From Aliarcobacter sp. (GTDB lineage Bacteria > Campylobacterota > Campylobacteria > Campylobacterales > Arcobacteraceae), in the NCBI GenBank assembly GCA_028690445.1, contig JAQVBE010000006.1, forward strand, positions 1 through 64,000: 64,000 nucleotides of DNA. Reading direction: 5' to 3'. The notes beneath the pieces are model-generated. The model was not told the DNA's origin and did not search any database. It was given only the letters and a program-made list of their open reading frames with translations. Below are positions 16,266 to 26,072 of the stretch, one piece after another. The first letter of the stretch is position 1. Every line of letters starts with the position of its first letter. The position numbers were made by a program, and so were the translations under genes.

Positions 16266-16343
16266 CTACTGACTTCCCCAGTCCGTGTGCCACAGTAATC
16301 CAAGTTTTGGGTTTCTATTTGGTATATATGTAATATCTTCAAT
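16266..16343 (-). pseudogene. Remnant of an IS3-family transposase (integrase core)
   Basis: Read leftwards one frame gives IEDITYIPNRNPKLGLLWHT then DWGSQ and a stop. DITYIP and H(S/T)D-x-GSQ are neighbouring hallmarks of the rve domain of IS3-type OrfB, here brought together by an internal deletion. Only about 26 codons survive and no inverted repeats or target duplication are visible. The rest of the 513-bp gap 16154-16666 holds nothing else recognisable except the yebC promoter. Confidence 0.55.
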
Positions 16344-16627
16344 TATTTCTCATTTGCATTTGATTTCTATTTAAGATATTTGTGCAATTGAAAGATTATT
16401 AGTTGTATTTTTATATCTTCGTTTCATTTTAACTTTTTTATTATAACTTATAATGTTGTTTTAGCCAAACATGATTCTTAAGTCCTTTAAATATAGGTTT
16501 TAGATAAGTAAAAGTATAAAATTTATTTGATTTTTTGGAGCAATATTTTTTATAGTTTATTATTCTGCTTTTTTTGCTTGATTTTTAGAGGTGCTCTTTA
16601 CTTATAAAGTATTTATTACAAACCTGA

Positions 16628-16633
16628 TATAAT
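16628..16633 (+). promoter_or_regulatory. -10 box of yebC
   Basis: CTGATATAAT ends at 16633, giving an extended TGnTATAAT box 33 bases before the ATG, with TTGGAG as the ribosome site in between. Confidence 0.6.
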
Positions 16634-16666
16634 GGCGAAAATTTTGAAAAACAAATTGGAGTTATT

Positions 16667-17377
16667 ATGGGTAGAGCCTTCGAATATAGAAAAGCTGCTA
16701 AGATGAAAAGATGGGGAAATATGTCAAGAGTTTTCCCAAAACTAGCAAAAGCAATTGAAATGGCAGCAAAATCAGGAGTTCCAGATCCTGAAATGAATTC
16801 AGCATTAAGAACAGCAATTTTAAATGCAAAAGCTGAAAATATGCCAAAAACAAATATTGATGCTGCAATTAAAAGAGCAAGTGGAAAAGATTCTGCAAAT
16901 TTTGCTGAAGTAAATTTCGAAGGAAAAGGTCCTCATGGAGTTTTAATTTTTGTTGAAACAGCAACAGATAATAATACAAGAACTGTTGCAAATGTAAAAA
17001 TGTACTTTAACAAAACACAAGGACAAGTAGTACCTACTGGTTCTTTAGAGTTTTTCTTTGATAGAAAAGCAATTTTTGAATTTACAAAACCTGCAAATAT
17101 GGAACTTGAAGAGTTAGAATTAGAACTTATTGATGCTGGTCTTGAAGAGATTGATGAAGAAGATGGTTTAGTTCTAGCATATGCAAATTATACAGATTTT
17201 GGAAATATGAATCAAAAATTTGAGGAATTAGGAATTGAACTTACAAAAGCTGAATTAAAAAGAATTGCAAATAATCCTCAAGAATTCACAGAAGCTCAAC
17301 AAGAAGATATTGGAAAATTAATAGAAAAACTTGAAGATGATGATGATGTTCAAGCTGTTTATACAAATATCGCTTAA
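16667..17377 (+). CDS. yebC: YebC/PmpR (TACO1) family protein
   Basis: The 236-residue protein matches the family over its full length: MGRAFEYRKAAKMKRWGNMS at the start, NMPKTNIDAAIKRASG, the central acidic domain and a C-terminal DDDVQAVYTNI. YebC proteins were first named as transcriptional regulators. More recent work links the family to translation, easing ribosome stalling at difficult motifs such as polyproline. The MGRAFEYRK N-terminus is the variant common in Campylobacterota (others have AGHSKWANIKHRK). It is monocistronic with its own promoter and a terminator shared with the convergent M48 gene. Confidence 0.9.
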   Translation: MGRAFEYRKAAKMKRWGNMSRVFPKLAKAIEMAAKSGVPDPEMNSALRTAILNAKAENMPKTNIDAAIKRASGKDSANFAEVNFEGKGPHGVLIFVETATDNNTRTVANVKMYFNKTQGQVVPTGSLEFFFDRKAIFEFTKPANMELEELELELIDAGLEEIDEEDGLVLAYANYTDFGNMNQKFEELGIELTKAELKRIANNPQEFTEAQQEDIGKLIEKLEDDDDVQAVYTNIA

Positions 17378-17387
17378 CACTTTTTTT

Positions 17388-17418
17388 AAAATATAGGAAT
17401 TTTCCTATATTTTATTTT
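17388..17418. terminator. Bidirectional terminator between yebC and the M48 peptidase gene
   Basis: The 11-bp stem AAAATATAGGA/TCCTATATTTT has a 4-base loop, with T-runs on both strands. Confidence 0.65.
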
Positions 17419-17430
17419 TCTATCTATCTT

Positions 17431-18183
17431 TTATGATTTCGGTAATTTTGCAATTACCTTTTGAATATCACTTATTCTATTTGTAGAACTAGGGTGAGTT
17501 GAGAAGAAATCACTTCCTTCTTTTTTACCTTCACTCATGTTTTCCCAAAATTTAAGAGCTTCATTCACATTATATCCAGCTTGAGACATTAAATAAATCC
17601 CAATTTCATCGGCTTCACTCTCTTGCATTCTTCCATAAGGAAGCATAACTCCTAGTTGTGTTCCAACTCCATAAGTTTGATTAAATAAATTTTGATATTG
17701 AGGAGCTGTCACTCCTAATGCAATATTTCCAACAACTTGGAGTCCTTGTTGAACCATTGATGAACTCATTCTTTCTGCACCATGACGAGCTAATGCGTGA
17801 GCTATTTCATGAGAAATTACAGTTGCTAGTTGGTCATCATTTTTTGCCATTTTTAAAATTCCTGTGTAAACTACAACTTTTCCACCAGGTAAACAAAATG
17901 CATTTACAACTTCATCTTCTACAAGATTAAATTCCCATTCAAAATCACTTCTATTGGCAACTTTAGCTATTCTTGCACCAATATTTTTTATTCTTGTTGC
18001 ATCTTTAGTACCTGTTATAATCTTTGATTGAGATAAAGACTCTTTATATGACTTCTCACCTAATGCCATTTCTTCTTTTTGTGACATAAATATCATTTGT
18101 GATCTATTTGTATATGGTGTTTTATAAGTACAACCAGCTATTACAATCAATGTAGCAATTGCTAAAAATATTGTTTTATGCAT
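17431..18183 (-). CDS. M48-family zinc metallopeptidase lipoprotein
   Basis: The 250-residue protein has a lipoprotein signal (IAGC, Cys18) and an M48 peptidase domain. The zinc motif HEIAH is at 125-129 within ATVISHEIAHALARHGAE, and the third-ligand glutamate lies in QESEADEIGIYLMSQAGY near 205. It resembles LoiP/YcaL/BepA-type periplasmic proteases that degrade misassembled outer-membrane proteins. It begins 2 bases after the stop of the acyltransferase-hydrolase gene, so it may be the last gene of the beta-oxidation operon by transcription, though functionally separate. Confidence 0.85.
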   Translation of the reverse strand: MHKTIFLAIATLIVIAGCTYKTPYTNRSQMIFMSQKEEMALGEKSYKESLSQSKIITGTKDATRIKNIGARIAKVANRSDFEWEFNLVEDEVVNAFCLPGGKVVVYTGILKMAKNDDQLATVISHEIAHALARHGAERMSSSMVQQGLQVVGNIALGVTAPQYQNLFNQTYGVGTQLGVMLPYGRMQESEADEIGIYLMSQAGYNVNEALKFWENMSEGKKEGSDFFSTHPSSTNRISDIQKVIAKLPKS

Positions 18184-18185
18184 TT

Positions 18186-20321
18186 TTATTTTTTTCCTTT
18201 ATTTATAAACTCTAAAATAGTTTGAAATAACTCTTCATTATCTTTATTATTAACAATTACATGATTTTTTGCTTCTATGATTTTTAGACTTTTATATCTT
18301 GATTCTATATTTTCAAATATTTCATGTGCAGAACTTGAATTTACAACAGGGTCATCTTTTCCTTGGATAATTAAAATAGGTTTTTTAATCTTTGGAAGAA
18401 TTTTTTTTATTTTTATCATCAATAAACTTAGCTGTTCTATTGAAGATATGTAGTGTTTATTATAATTTACTTCTACATTTTCTGGAAAATTATCTACATA
18501 TTCTTTTGTATATTTTTCACTATTGAAGGCTTTTACAATATCATTCCAAAATGATATAGCAGGAAGTAGAGTTTTTATTCTTAAATCATTTAAGTGAAGA
18601 GCTGCATTTATACAAACAATACTAACAAACTCTTTATAATCTTTTTTTGTGCTTAAAAGAGCCAATAATCCACCAGTTGAAAAACCAATTATATAAATTT
18701 TTTTATATTGTAATGTTGCTATTATTATTGATCTTGAAACAGATTTGTACCAATCTTGCCAAATTTTTTCTTTTAAATCTTCAGGAACTGTTCCATGCCC
18801 TGCTAATCTTGGTGTTTGAACATTAAAACCATTTTGATTTAAAAACAAGGCTAGTTTTTCCATCTCTTTTGGTGTTGAAGAAAATCCATGAATTGCAATT
18901 ACACAACTATTTGAATTGGGATTATCAAAGTATTTATGTTTTCCAATTTCTATTGGTTTTATATACTTACGATTTTTAAATCTTTCATGAGAGTCTTCAA
19001 ATTCTTGATTTTCTTCGAATTTTAGAATATTTAAGAGTTTACTATTTATCTCATCTTCATTATATAAAACAAAACTTTTTACAAGATTTACGGCATCCTC
19101 TTGAATTAAAATCTCATTTAAAACAACTCTTAAAATATTTTTTAATCGTATAGTATGATGAGTGTAGCTATTTAGTAAAAGGTCTTTATTTATTAAATAT
19201 TTATAATAATCGATTTCGTCTATTTCTAGAATTTTATCATTTAATGCAACTTCCAAAATACTATTAAAAGCTTTGAACTTTTCATAGGAAATTAAATTAA
19301 TCAAATCATCATTTATATCTTTATCATAAAAAAGTTTCATCTGTTTTATTTCAAAAAAAGTTATATAAATCAATCTTTTAAGATGTTCTATTTTTATCTC
19401 TTTTTTTGGATATAAAAATAGTACTAAAATAAAAATATGATCAAAATTTATGCTTAAAGATTCATATATTTTATTCATGAAATTATGAGTCACTTCATAT
19501 CTTAATGAATCTATTATTTTTTCTTGACCTAAATTTTTTTTATATAACTTTTCTAAAATTTTTTTTGTAGAAATAGGTTCTAAAATTCTAATTGTAATTT
19601 TTGAATTTAAGATTATATTACTTTCTATTTCTAACTCTTCTTTGAAATTTTCATTCATTGGTTCAAAAAGTTTTGAAACCATATCAACTAAGAAGTTTTT
19701 TCCAGTTCTCAGATTTGAATAACTTATATTTATAGGAATTATCATTGTTTCATTTTGATTTATATCTTTACAATCACCAATAAAATATTTTTTACTAAAT
19801 TCATTATAATTATCTAGAGTTTTATCAAAGTATTTTTGTCTAAAATATTGAGAAGTCAAAGCAAAAACGGCACTTCCTGTATAAACCCTTTGACAAGCGC
19901 CATTTATTTTTACACAATAATCATTATTATCAATTTTTGAAATATCTTTCTCTTTTACCATAATCCCCTCAGGAAAAATCATCCAGTCTTTACAAGAAGT
20001 TATTAAGTCACCAATAATATGTTCATTTCTATTTAAAGAGTTTTTTTTCATAGCTCCTAGATTTTCTAAAAAAGTTCCTGCAAAACTTTTAAATAAAGAA
20101 TCATCAGCTATAACTCCAACTTTTTTATTAGTTATATTATATAAAGTATAAGGAACTAACATAGCTTCAGCTCTTGTAAAATGATTTGCAACAAATAATT
20201 TAGGATTATTTTTAGGAAGATTTTTAATGCCTACAATTTCAATATTTGCATTTAAAATCTTTTCTAAAAGGCTTAAAACATAACCATTTATATTTATTAG
20301 TAAATCGTTTTTTTTAATCAT
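18186..20321 (-). CDS. Fusion of PlsC-type acyltransferase and alpha/beta hydrolase (lipase-like)
   Basis: The 711-residue protein has an N-terminal glycerolipid acyltransferase-like domain: NHFTRAE at 46-52 (HX4E in place of the usual HX4D) and IFPEG at 115-119. A long helical middle part of unknown function follows (about 270-440). The C-terminal domain is a hydrolase of the monoacylglycerol-lipase/carboxylesterase kind: AIHGFSSTPKEM as oxyanion loop, nucleophile elbow GFSTGG, QGKDDPVV with the acid and NHVIVN with the histidine. Both an acyl-transfer and an acyl-release activity in one protein, at the end of a beta-oxidation operon (4-base overlap with fadE), suggests it feeds fatty acids from lipids or re-esterifies them. 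That role is inference. Confidence 0.72.
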   Translation of the reverse strand: MIKKNDLLININGYVLSLLEKILNANIEIVGIKNLPKNNPKLFVANHFTRAEAMLVPYTLYNITNKKVGVIADDSLFKSFAGTFLENLGAMKKNSLNRNEHIIGDLITSCKDWMIFPEGIMVKEKDISKIDNNDYCVKINGACQRVYTGSAVFALTSQYFRQKYFDKTLDNYNEFSKKYFIGDCKDINQNETMIIPINISYSNLRTGKNFLVDMVSKLFEPMNENFKEELEIESNIILNSKITIRILEPISTKKILEKLYKKNLGQEKIIDSLRYEVTHNFMNKIYESLSINFDHIFILVLFLYPKKEIKIEHLKRLIYITFFEIKQMKLFYDKDINDDLINLISYEKFKAFNSILEVALNDKILEIDEIDYYKYLINKDLLLNSYTHHTIRLKNILRVVLNEILIQEDAVNLVKSFVLYNEDEINSKLLNILKFEENQEFEDSHERFKNRKYIKPIEIGKHKYFDNPNSNSCVIAIHGFSSTPKEMEKLALFLNQNGFNVQTPRLAGHGTVPEDLKEKIWQDWYKSVSRSIIIATLQYKKIYIIGFSTGGLLALLSTKKDYKEFVSIVCINAALHLNDLRIKTLLPAISFWNDIVKAFNSEKYTKEYVDNFPENVEVNYNKHYISSIEQLSLLMIKIKKILPKIKKPILIIQGKDDPVVNSSSAHEIFENIESRYKSLKIIEAKNHVIVNNKDNEELFQTILEFINKGKK

Positions 20322-22678
20322 CTTTTTTCTTTATACTCATTTGCTTCAAAAGAATCTACGCTAATTACTTCTTGTTTTAAAGCGTGTGCTTCTTTCATTT
20401 TTTCTATTTCTTTATTTGATAAGATATTTTTTTCTAAAAGTTCCTTTGTCATATTTTCAAAACTATCTTTTTTGATAGTTTCATTTTTAATTGCGTCTTT
20501 TAGTTTTTTGAAACTTATTTCACACTCTTTATTTTGTTTTACAGCTTCTTGAATTACATTTAATCTATCTTTTTCATTTGAGCTTATAAATAAAGATGAA
20601 GTTAGTTTTTGTAAATAATCTTGATTATTTAGATTTTTAACTATTTTTGCATTTAATTTATCTTTTGCTTTTATTGAAAATGGATTTATTTTTACAAGTG
20701 GAAGTAAAAATCCTATAAATCCAATATTTGAAATGATTTCTTCTCTTGCTATTTGAATTTCATTAAAACAATAATTACAAATATAATCAACTAAATCTTT
20801 ATCTTGTTCATTTGGATTATTTTCAAATTCTCTTAAAGTCGCAGTTATTAAATAACAATTTGATAAAATATCCCCAAATCTAGCACTTATATTTTCTCTT
20901 TTTTTAAGACTTGGTCCTAAAATAACTAAAGCTAGATTTGTTAGAAGGGTAAATTCACAACTTACCCAAGTTAATTTTTCTTTATATCTTTTAAACTCAC
21001 CTTTTTGGAAACTCAATCTTGCTCTTGTAAAATAATAAACTAAAGATTTACAAAATGCATTAAAAACTAAAGCAATATGAGCAAAAAAAGCTTTATCAAA
21101 ACCTTTTATATTATTGTTTTTTAAAGTAGTTATTTCTGTATAAATATATGGATGAGATTTGATTAATCCTTGTCCAAATTGCATTAAATTTCTTGTTAAA
21201 ATATTTGCTCCCTCGACTGTAATAGAAATTGGAATAGCAAAATAAGCATGAGCTAAAAGATTGTTTTCACCTCGAATAATTGCACTTCCTCCTAAAACAT
21301 CCATTGCATCATTTATAACAGTTCTGAATTTTTCAGTTGCATGATATTTCATAATAGAGTTTATAACTCCTGGTTTTACTCCATCATCAATAGCATCTAA
21401 AGTGTAGTTTCTTGCACTATTTAGCATATATGAAAAGGCTGCAATTTTTGCAATTTTTTCTTCAACACCTTCAAAATAGTTGATACTTAATCCAAACTGT
21501 TCTCTTAATTGGCAATATGAAGCTGTAACATTTAAAGCTAATTTACTTCCCCCTAAACTAACACTTGGAAGTGAAATCCCTCTTCCTATTGATAAAGATT
21601 CAACAAGCATTTGCCAACCTTTTCCAATTCCAGCTGTTTCACCTATGATATTTTCCATATCAATAATTACATCTTTCCCATAAAGAGGAGAGTTTACAAA
21701 TGGAATTGCAAGTGGGTCGTGTCTTCTTGAGTTATCAAGACCAGGAGTTTTTGCATCAATAACTGCAAATGTAATTCCTAAATCTTCCTCATCGCCAAGT
21801 AGATGTTCAGGGTCTTTTAAAACAAAAGCAAGACCAATAAGTGTTGCAATATTTCCTAAAGTGATATATCTTTTTTCAAAGTTTAATTTGATTTTTAATT
21901 CACCATTTTTATCTTTAAAAATCACACCATTTGAAGTAATTGATGTTGCATCACTTCCCGCATTTGGTTCAGTTAAACCAAAACAAGGAACTTGAATACC
22001 GTGTGCTAAATCACTTAAATATCTATCTTTTTGTTTTAAAGTTCCATGTTTTAAGATAAGTTCAGCAGGTCCAAGTGAGTTTGGAACCATGATTGTAATT
22101 GCTAAAACTTGTGATCTTGAAACTAATTTTTCAATAACTCTTGAGTGTGCAGTGGCACTAAACCCAAGACCTCCGTACTCTTTTGGAATAATCATTCCAA
22201 AGAATTTTTTATCTTTGATAAATTGCCAAACTTGTGGACTCAAATCTCTATTTTGGAAAATTTCCCAATCAGTAGTCATTTCACAAAGTTCATTTACTTC
22301 GTTATCTAAAAAATCTTGTTCTTCTTTTGAAAGTATTGTAACTTTTTGAGCATTTATCTCTTTGAAATTAACTTGTGCTTTAAAAAAGTCTGCTTCAACC
22401 CAATTTGTTCCAGCTTGTAAAGCTGCTTCTTCTGTTGCTGATATTTTTGGCAATAAGCCTTTTTTATTTATAAAACTTACTAGTTTGCTAGAGATTAGTT
22501 TTAATCTTATTGAAGGAACTAAAAAAATTACACCTAAAACTATAAATATCGACCAAAAAACAACTCCTACATCAAGAAATGTAAAGGAGTAAACTGCAAT
22601 TAAAGCAAAATAGCTGTAAAGTGGAAATGAAAGAAATCCAAAAACTAATACAATAAATAATAAAACTAACGCTTCCAT
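20318..22678 (-). CDS. fadE: Acyl-CoA dehydrogenase, FadE type
   Basis: The 786-residue protein has two N-terminal membrane helices (about 3-50), then acyl-CoA dehydrogenase domains: middle-domain strands PCFGLTEPNAGSDATSITSN and the C-terminal helical domain with the segment VEGANILTRNLMQFGQG, where FadE proteins carry the catalytic glutamate. A C-terminal extension of about 200 residues corresponds to the DUF1974 region of E. coli FadE (814 residues). It makes trans-2-enoyl-CoA in the first step of beta-oxidation, passing electrons to an ETF or quinone system not seen here. The start ATG has GGAGAG upstream and overlaps the fadJ end by 13 bases. Confidence 0.88.
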   Translation of the reverse strand: MEALVLLFIVLVFGFLSFPLYSYFALIAVYSFTFLDVGVVFWSIFIVLGVIFLVPSIRLKLISSKLVSFINKKGLLPKISATEEAALQAGTNWVEADFFKAQVNFKEINAQKVTILSKEEQDFLDNEVNELCEMTTDWEIFQNRDLSPQVWQFIKDKKFFGMIIPKEYGGLGFSATAHSRVIEKLVSRSQVLAITIMVPNSLGPAELILKHGTLKQKDRYLSDLAHGIQVPCFGLTEPNAGSDATSITSNGVIFKDKNGELKIKLNFEKRYITLGNIATLIGLAFVLKDPEHLLGDEEDLGITFAVIDAKTPGLDNSRRHDPLAIPFVNSPLYGKDVIIDMENIIGETAGIGKGWQMLVESLSIGRGISLPSVSLGGSKLALNVTASYCQLREQFGLSINYFEGVEEKIAKIAAFSYMLNSARNYTLDAIDDGVKPGVINSIMKYHATEKFRTVINDAMDVLGGSAIIRGENNLLAHAYFAIPISITVEGANILTRNLMQFGQGLIKSHPYIYTEITTLKNNNIKGFDKAFFAHIALVFNAFCKSLVYYFTRARLSFQKGEFKRYKEKLTWVSCEFTLLTNLALVILGPSLKKRENISARFGDILSNCYLITATLREFENNPNEQDKDLVDYICNYCFNEIQIAREEIISNIGFIGFLLPLVKINPFSIKAKDKLNAKIVKNLNNQDYLQKLTSSLFISSNEKDRLNVIQEAVKQNKECEISFKKLKDAIKNETIKKDSFENMTKELLEKNILSNKEIEKMKEAHALKQEVISVDSFEANEYKEKR

Positions 22679-24786
22679 AAAAACTCTCCTGTTTCAAAAT
22701 CTTCATCTTCTTTAACTAATTTAATCAATAAATTAGATGGTGCAAATCTATTCCCATAATTTTTCTCAAAATTTTGTAAAGATTCTAAGATGTTTTTTAA
22801 TCCAATTTCATTTGCATAAGTTAATAATCCACCTTTGTAAGCTGGAAACCCAGTTCCCGTAATCATTGCAAAATCAATGATAGACGAATCAGTTACAATA
22901 TTTTCTTCAAGACATCTTGAAGCTTCATTTATCATAATATAAAGACATCTTTGAACTATCTCTTCATCTTCGAAAATTTTACTACTATTTGGTAGTATTG
23001 AAATAACATGTTCATTTACATAATCATCTTTTCCATCATATTGATAAAAACCACCTGTTTCACTTTTTTTACCCAAATATTTTGCTTCATACATTTTTTC
23101 AATTATTGGAGCAACGGGCATTCTATATCCATACTCTTCATATAAAATTGTTGCAACCTTATATCCAACATCAATTCCCACTGTATCTGCAAGTTTAAAT
23201 GGACCCATTGGCATTCCAAACTCTTTTATTAAGTGGTCAATATGCTCTATTTTTGAACCTTCACTTAAAATAAAAGCAGCTTCATTTAAATATGGAAGTA
23301 AAATTCTATTTACAATAAATCCCGCACAATCTTTTACTAAAATTGGTGTTTTTCCAGTAGAAATTAAAAGTTCAAAAACTCTATTTATTGTCTCTTTTGA
23401 AGTATGTTTTGATGGAATAACTTCAACAAGAGGCATTAAATTTACTGGATTAAAGAAGTGAACACCTAAGAAATTTTCTTTGTTTTTTAAATCACTTCCT
23501 AGTTTTTCTATTGAAATAGAAGATGTATTTGTAGCAATTATTGCATTTTCATTTGCTACTTTTTCAATTTGAGCATAAGTCTCTTTTTTTGTTTTTTCAT
23601 CTTCAACTATTGCTTCAATAATAAAATCAAAGTGTTTAAAACCATCAAAATTTTGTGTATAAGAGATTTTATTTAATTTAAAATCAACTTCATTTTTTGT
23701 CATTTTTCTTGTTTTTACTAAATAGGCATAAATTTTTGACACATCTTTGATTATTTCATGGGTTTGTGAAATATCTCTTAGTTTTATTCTTACATCTTTT
23801 AAGTATTTTGATAATAACCAGATAATTCCTTTTCCCATTACTCCATTTCCTAAAACAACAGCATTTGAAATAGGATTTGAAGTTTTTTCAAAATTTTTAT
23901 TTAGTTTTTCAAAAAGGAAAAATAGTTTTATTAGATGTTTTGACTCTTTTATAATTGCAATTTGTGAAAAAGCTGTTGCTTCAAACTTATTTGCAAATTC
24001 TATATCTTTATTTATAGTTGCTTTTATAACTTCCAAAGCTTTGTATGGAGCTTGAAATTCTGGATTTACCTTATCTTCAAGATTTTTTAGAGTTCTTTTA
24101 AAAATAATCTCATTAAATGGAGGATAATTTAAAAGATAAAAACTTTTTCTACTTCCAAGATTTCCAGTAATTGCATTTTGTACAAAATCACCTAACATAA
24201 ACTCTTTTTGAGCATCATCAAAAATAGCATCGGCAAGATTTATTTTATAAGCTTTTTTTGCATCAACTGTTTTTCCAGTTAAAATCAAATCCAAAGCATT
24301 TAAAAGTCCAATTAATTTTGGCGCTCTAAAAGTTCCCGCAAAACCTGGGAATATTCCTAGTTTTATTTCAGGGAATGCAAGTTTTGTTTTTTCATTTGTG
24401 CTCAAAACTCTATAATTACAAGCAAGGGCAAGTTCAAGTCCACCACCCATACAAGCGCCATTTATATAAGCAATTGTGGGAATTGGTAAATTTTCAAGTT
24501 TGTTGAATATTTTGTGAACTTCCATTAACGCATCATATACTTCTTCTGAATTTTTTAGTTGTTCAATCTGCTTAATATCAGCACCTGCAATGAAAATATC
24601 TTTTTTTGCACTATCAATTACAAGTGCTTTTATTGTGTGGTTATTTTGTACTAAATCTAATTTTTCATCAAACTCTTTTAATACTTCAAAAGATAATTTA
24701 TTTATCTTCTCATTTTCTAAATTAAAAGTTATAGTTGCTATATTTTCGTTAATTTCAAATTTTATATTATTTATTAAATTGCTCAT
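22666..24786 (-). CDS. fadJ: Bifunctional enoyl-CoA hydratase / 3-hydroxyacyl-CoA dehydrogenase (FadJ type)
   Basis: The 706-residue cytoplasmic protein has an N-terminal crotonase domain (IAGADIKQIE, then NGACMGGGLELALACNYRV with the oxyanion-hole glycines, and FPGFAGTFRAPKLIG). An NAD-dependent dehydrogenase part follows: dinucleotide loop GNGVMGKGI, substrate region GVHFFNPVNLMPLVEVI, then GFIVNRILLPYLNEA. It hydrates enoyl-CoA and oxidises the hydroxyacyl-CoA. Length and the pairing with a FadI-like thiolase favour FadJ over FadB. A longer frame starts 14 codons upstream, but the ATG at 24784-24786 begins the crotonase fold, has GGAGAT before it and follows the fadI stop by one base, so I used it. 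Confidence 0.88.
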   Translation of the reverse strand: MSNLINNIKFEINENIATITFNLENEKINKLSFEVLKEFDEKLDLVQNNHTIKALVIDSAKKDIFIAGADIKQIEQLKNSEEVYDALMEVHKIFNKLENLPIPTIAYINGACMGGGLELALACNYRVLSTNEKTKLAFPEIKLGIFPGFAGTFRAPKLIGLLNALDLILTGKTVDAKKAYKINLADAIFDDAQKEFMLGDFVQNAITGNLGSRKSFYLLNYPPFNEIIFKRTLKNLEDKVNPEFQAPYKALEVIKATINKDIEFANKFEATAFSQIAIIKESKHLIKLFFLFEKLNKNFEKTSNPISNAVVLGNGVMGKGIIWLLSKYLKDVRIKLRDISQTHEIIKDVSKIYAYLVKTRKMTKNEVDFKLNKISYTQNFDGFKHFDFIIEAIVEDEKTKKETYAQIEKVANENAIIATNTSSISIEKLGSDLKNKENFLGVHFFNPVNLMPLVEVIPSKHTSKETINRVFELLISTGKTPILVKDCAGFIVNRILLPYLNEAAFILSEGSKIEHIDHLIKEFGMPMGPFKLADTVGIDVGYKVATILYEEYGYRMPVAPIIEKMYEAKYLGKKSETGGFYQYDGKDDYVNEHVISILPNSSKIFEDEEIVQRCLYIMINEASRCLEENIVTDSSIIDFAMITGTGFPAYKGGLLTYANEIGLKNILESLQNFEKNYGNRFAPSNLLIKLVKEDEDFETGEFLWKR

Positions 24787-24787
24787 A

Positions 24788-26062
24788 TTATATCTCCAAT
24801 AAAAAAGCAGCACCTTGTCCGCCACCAATACATAGTGTTGCTAATGCTTTGTTTTTGTTTCTTCTTTTTAACTCTTTTAATGCTGTTAAAACAATTCTTG
24901 CTCCACTCATTCCAACGGGATGACCAAGGGCAATTGCTCCTCCATTTACATTTAAAATAGATTCATCAATCTCTCCAAGTGCAGGTGAATTAAAAGTTTT
25001 TTGGCAAAATTCTTCCGAAGCAAAAGCTTTTAGGTTTGCAATAACTTGTGCTGCAAAAGCTTCATTTATCTCTATTAAATCAATATCTTTTAAAGTAATT
25101 CCAGTCTTAACAAATAGTTTTTTAGTGGCATACACAGGACCTAATCCCATTCTATGCGCATCAAGTCCAGCATAAGAATAATCACTTATAAAGCCAATAG
25201 GTTCAAGATTTAATTCTTTAGCTTTTGATTCTGTACAAACAATCAAACTACAAGCTCCATCTGAAACTTGTGATGAATTTCCGGCAGTTACAGTTCCACC
25301 ATCTTTTATAAAAATTGGATTTAGTTTACTTAAACTCTCGATTGTTTGGTTAAATCTTACTCCATCGTCATCTGTCATTGAAGCATTTTTTGTCATAATT
25401 GGATGAATTTCATCTTTGAAAATTCCAGTTTCTATGGCTTTTTGAGCTTTTTTGTGAGAATTTAAAGCATATTCATCTTGAGCTGCTCGGCTGATTTTAA
25501 ACTCATTTGCTAAATTTTCAGCTGTTATTCCCATGATTTTTCCAGAAATAGGGTCAGTTAAACCAGAAATTAAACCAATAGTTGGTTTTAAAAAGTTTAA
25601 TCTGAATGTTGTTAGAAGTTTAAATTTTTCACTAATAGATTTTGAATAGGTAAATTTTGTAATAAGATTTCTAAACGCATCACTATAAAGTAATGGAATA
25701 TTACTCATAGATTCCATTCCACCAACTAGGTATAAATCTCCTTGATTTGAGTTTATTTTTTCAATGGCACTTGAAATTGACTGCATTCCCGATGCGCAAT
25801 TTCTATGAACCGTATAAGCTGGTGTTGATTGTGGAAATCCAGCCCTTATTGCCATTACTCTAGCGATATTTGCTGCATTTGCAGGTTGAGCAACATTTCC
25901 CATAATCACTTCATCAAATTGTTTATAATCTAAATCATTTCGTAAAACTAACTCTTTTGTGATGATTGCACCTAAAGTGTCAGCACTTATATCATTTAGT
26001 TTTCCATTTGCTTTTGCTATTGGACTTCTAAGACCATCTATTACAGCTATTCTTTCTTTCAC
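24788..26062 (-). CDS. fadI: Acetyl-CoA C-acyltransferase (thiolase, FadI type)
   Basis: The 424-residue thiolase has the nucleophile cysteine in VHRNCASGMQSISSAIE, the GGMESMSNIP signature, EINEAFAAQVIA and NVNGGAIALGHPVGMSGARI, and the C-terminal catalytic cysteine in ATLCIGGGQGAAFLLE. It cleaves 3-ketoacyl-CoA to acetyl-CoA and a shortened acyl-CoA. The insertion after the GGMES motif (LLYSDAFRNLITKF) resembles the loop of FadI/trifunctional-protein beta subunits, which contacts the FadJ partner encoded one base downstream. The start is GTG with AGGAG upstream, 10 bases after fadD. Confidence 0.88.
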   Translation of the reverse strand: MKERIAVIDGLRSPIAKANGKLNDISADTLGAIITKELVLRNDLDYKQFDEVIMGNVAQPANAANIARVMAIRAGFPQSTPAYTVHRNCASGMQSISSAIEKINSNQGDLYLVGGMESMSNIPLLYSDAFRNLITKFTYSKSISEKFKLLTTFRLNFLKPTIGLISGLTDPISGKIMGITAENLANEFKISRAAQDEYALNSHKKAQKAIETGIFKDEIHPIMTKNASMTDDDGVRFNQTIESLSKLNPIFIKDGGTVTAGNSSQVSDGACSLIVCTESKAKELNLEPIGFISDYSYAGLDAHRMGLGPVYATKKLFVKTGITLKDIDLIEINEAFAAQVIANLKAFASEEFCQKTFNSPALGEIDESILNVNGGAIALGHPVGMSGARIVLTALKELKRRNKNKALATLCIGGGQGAAFLLEI

Positions 26063-26072
26063 TTTTTTACTC

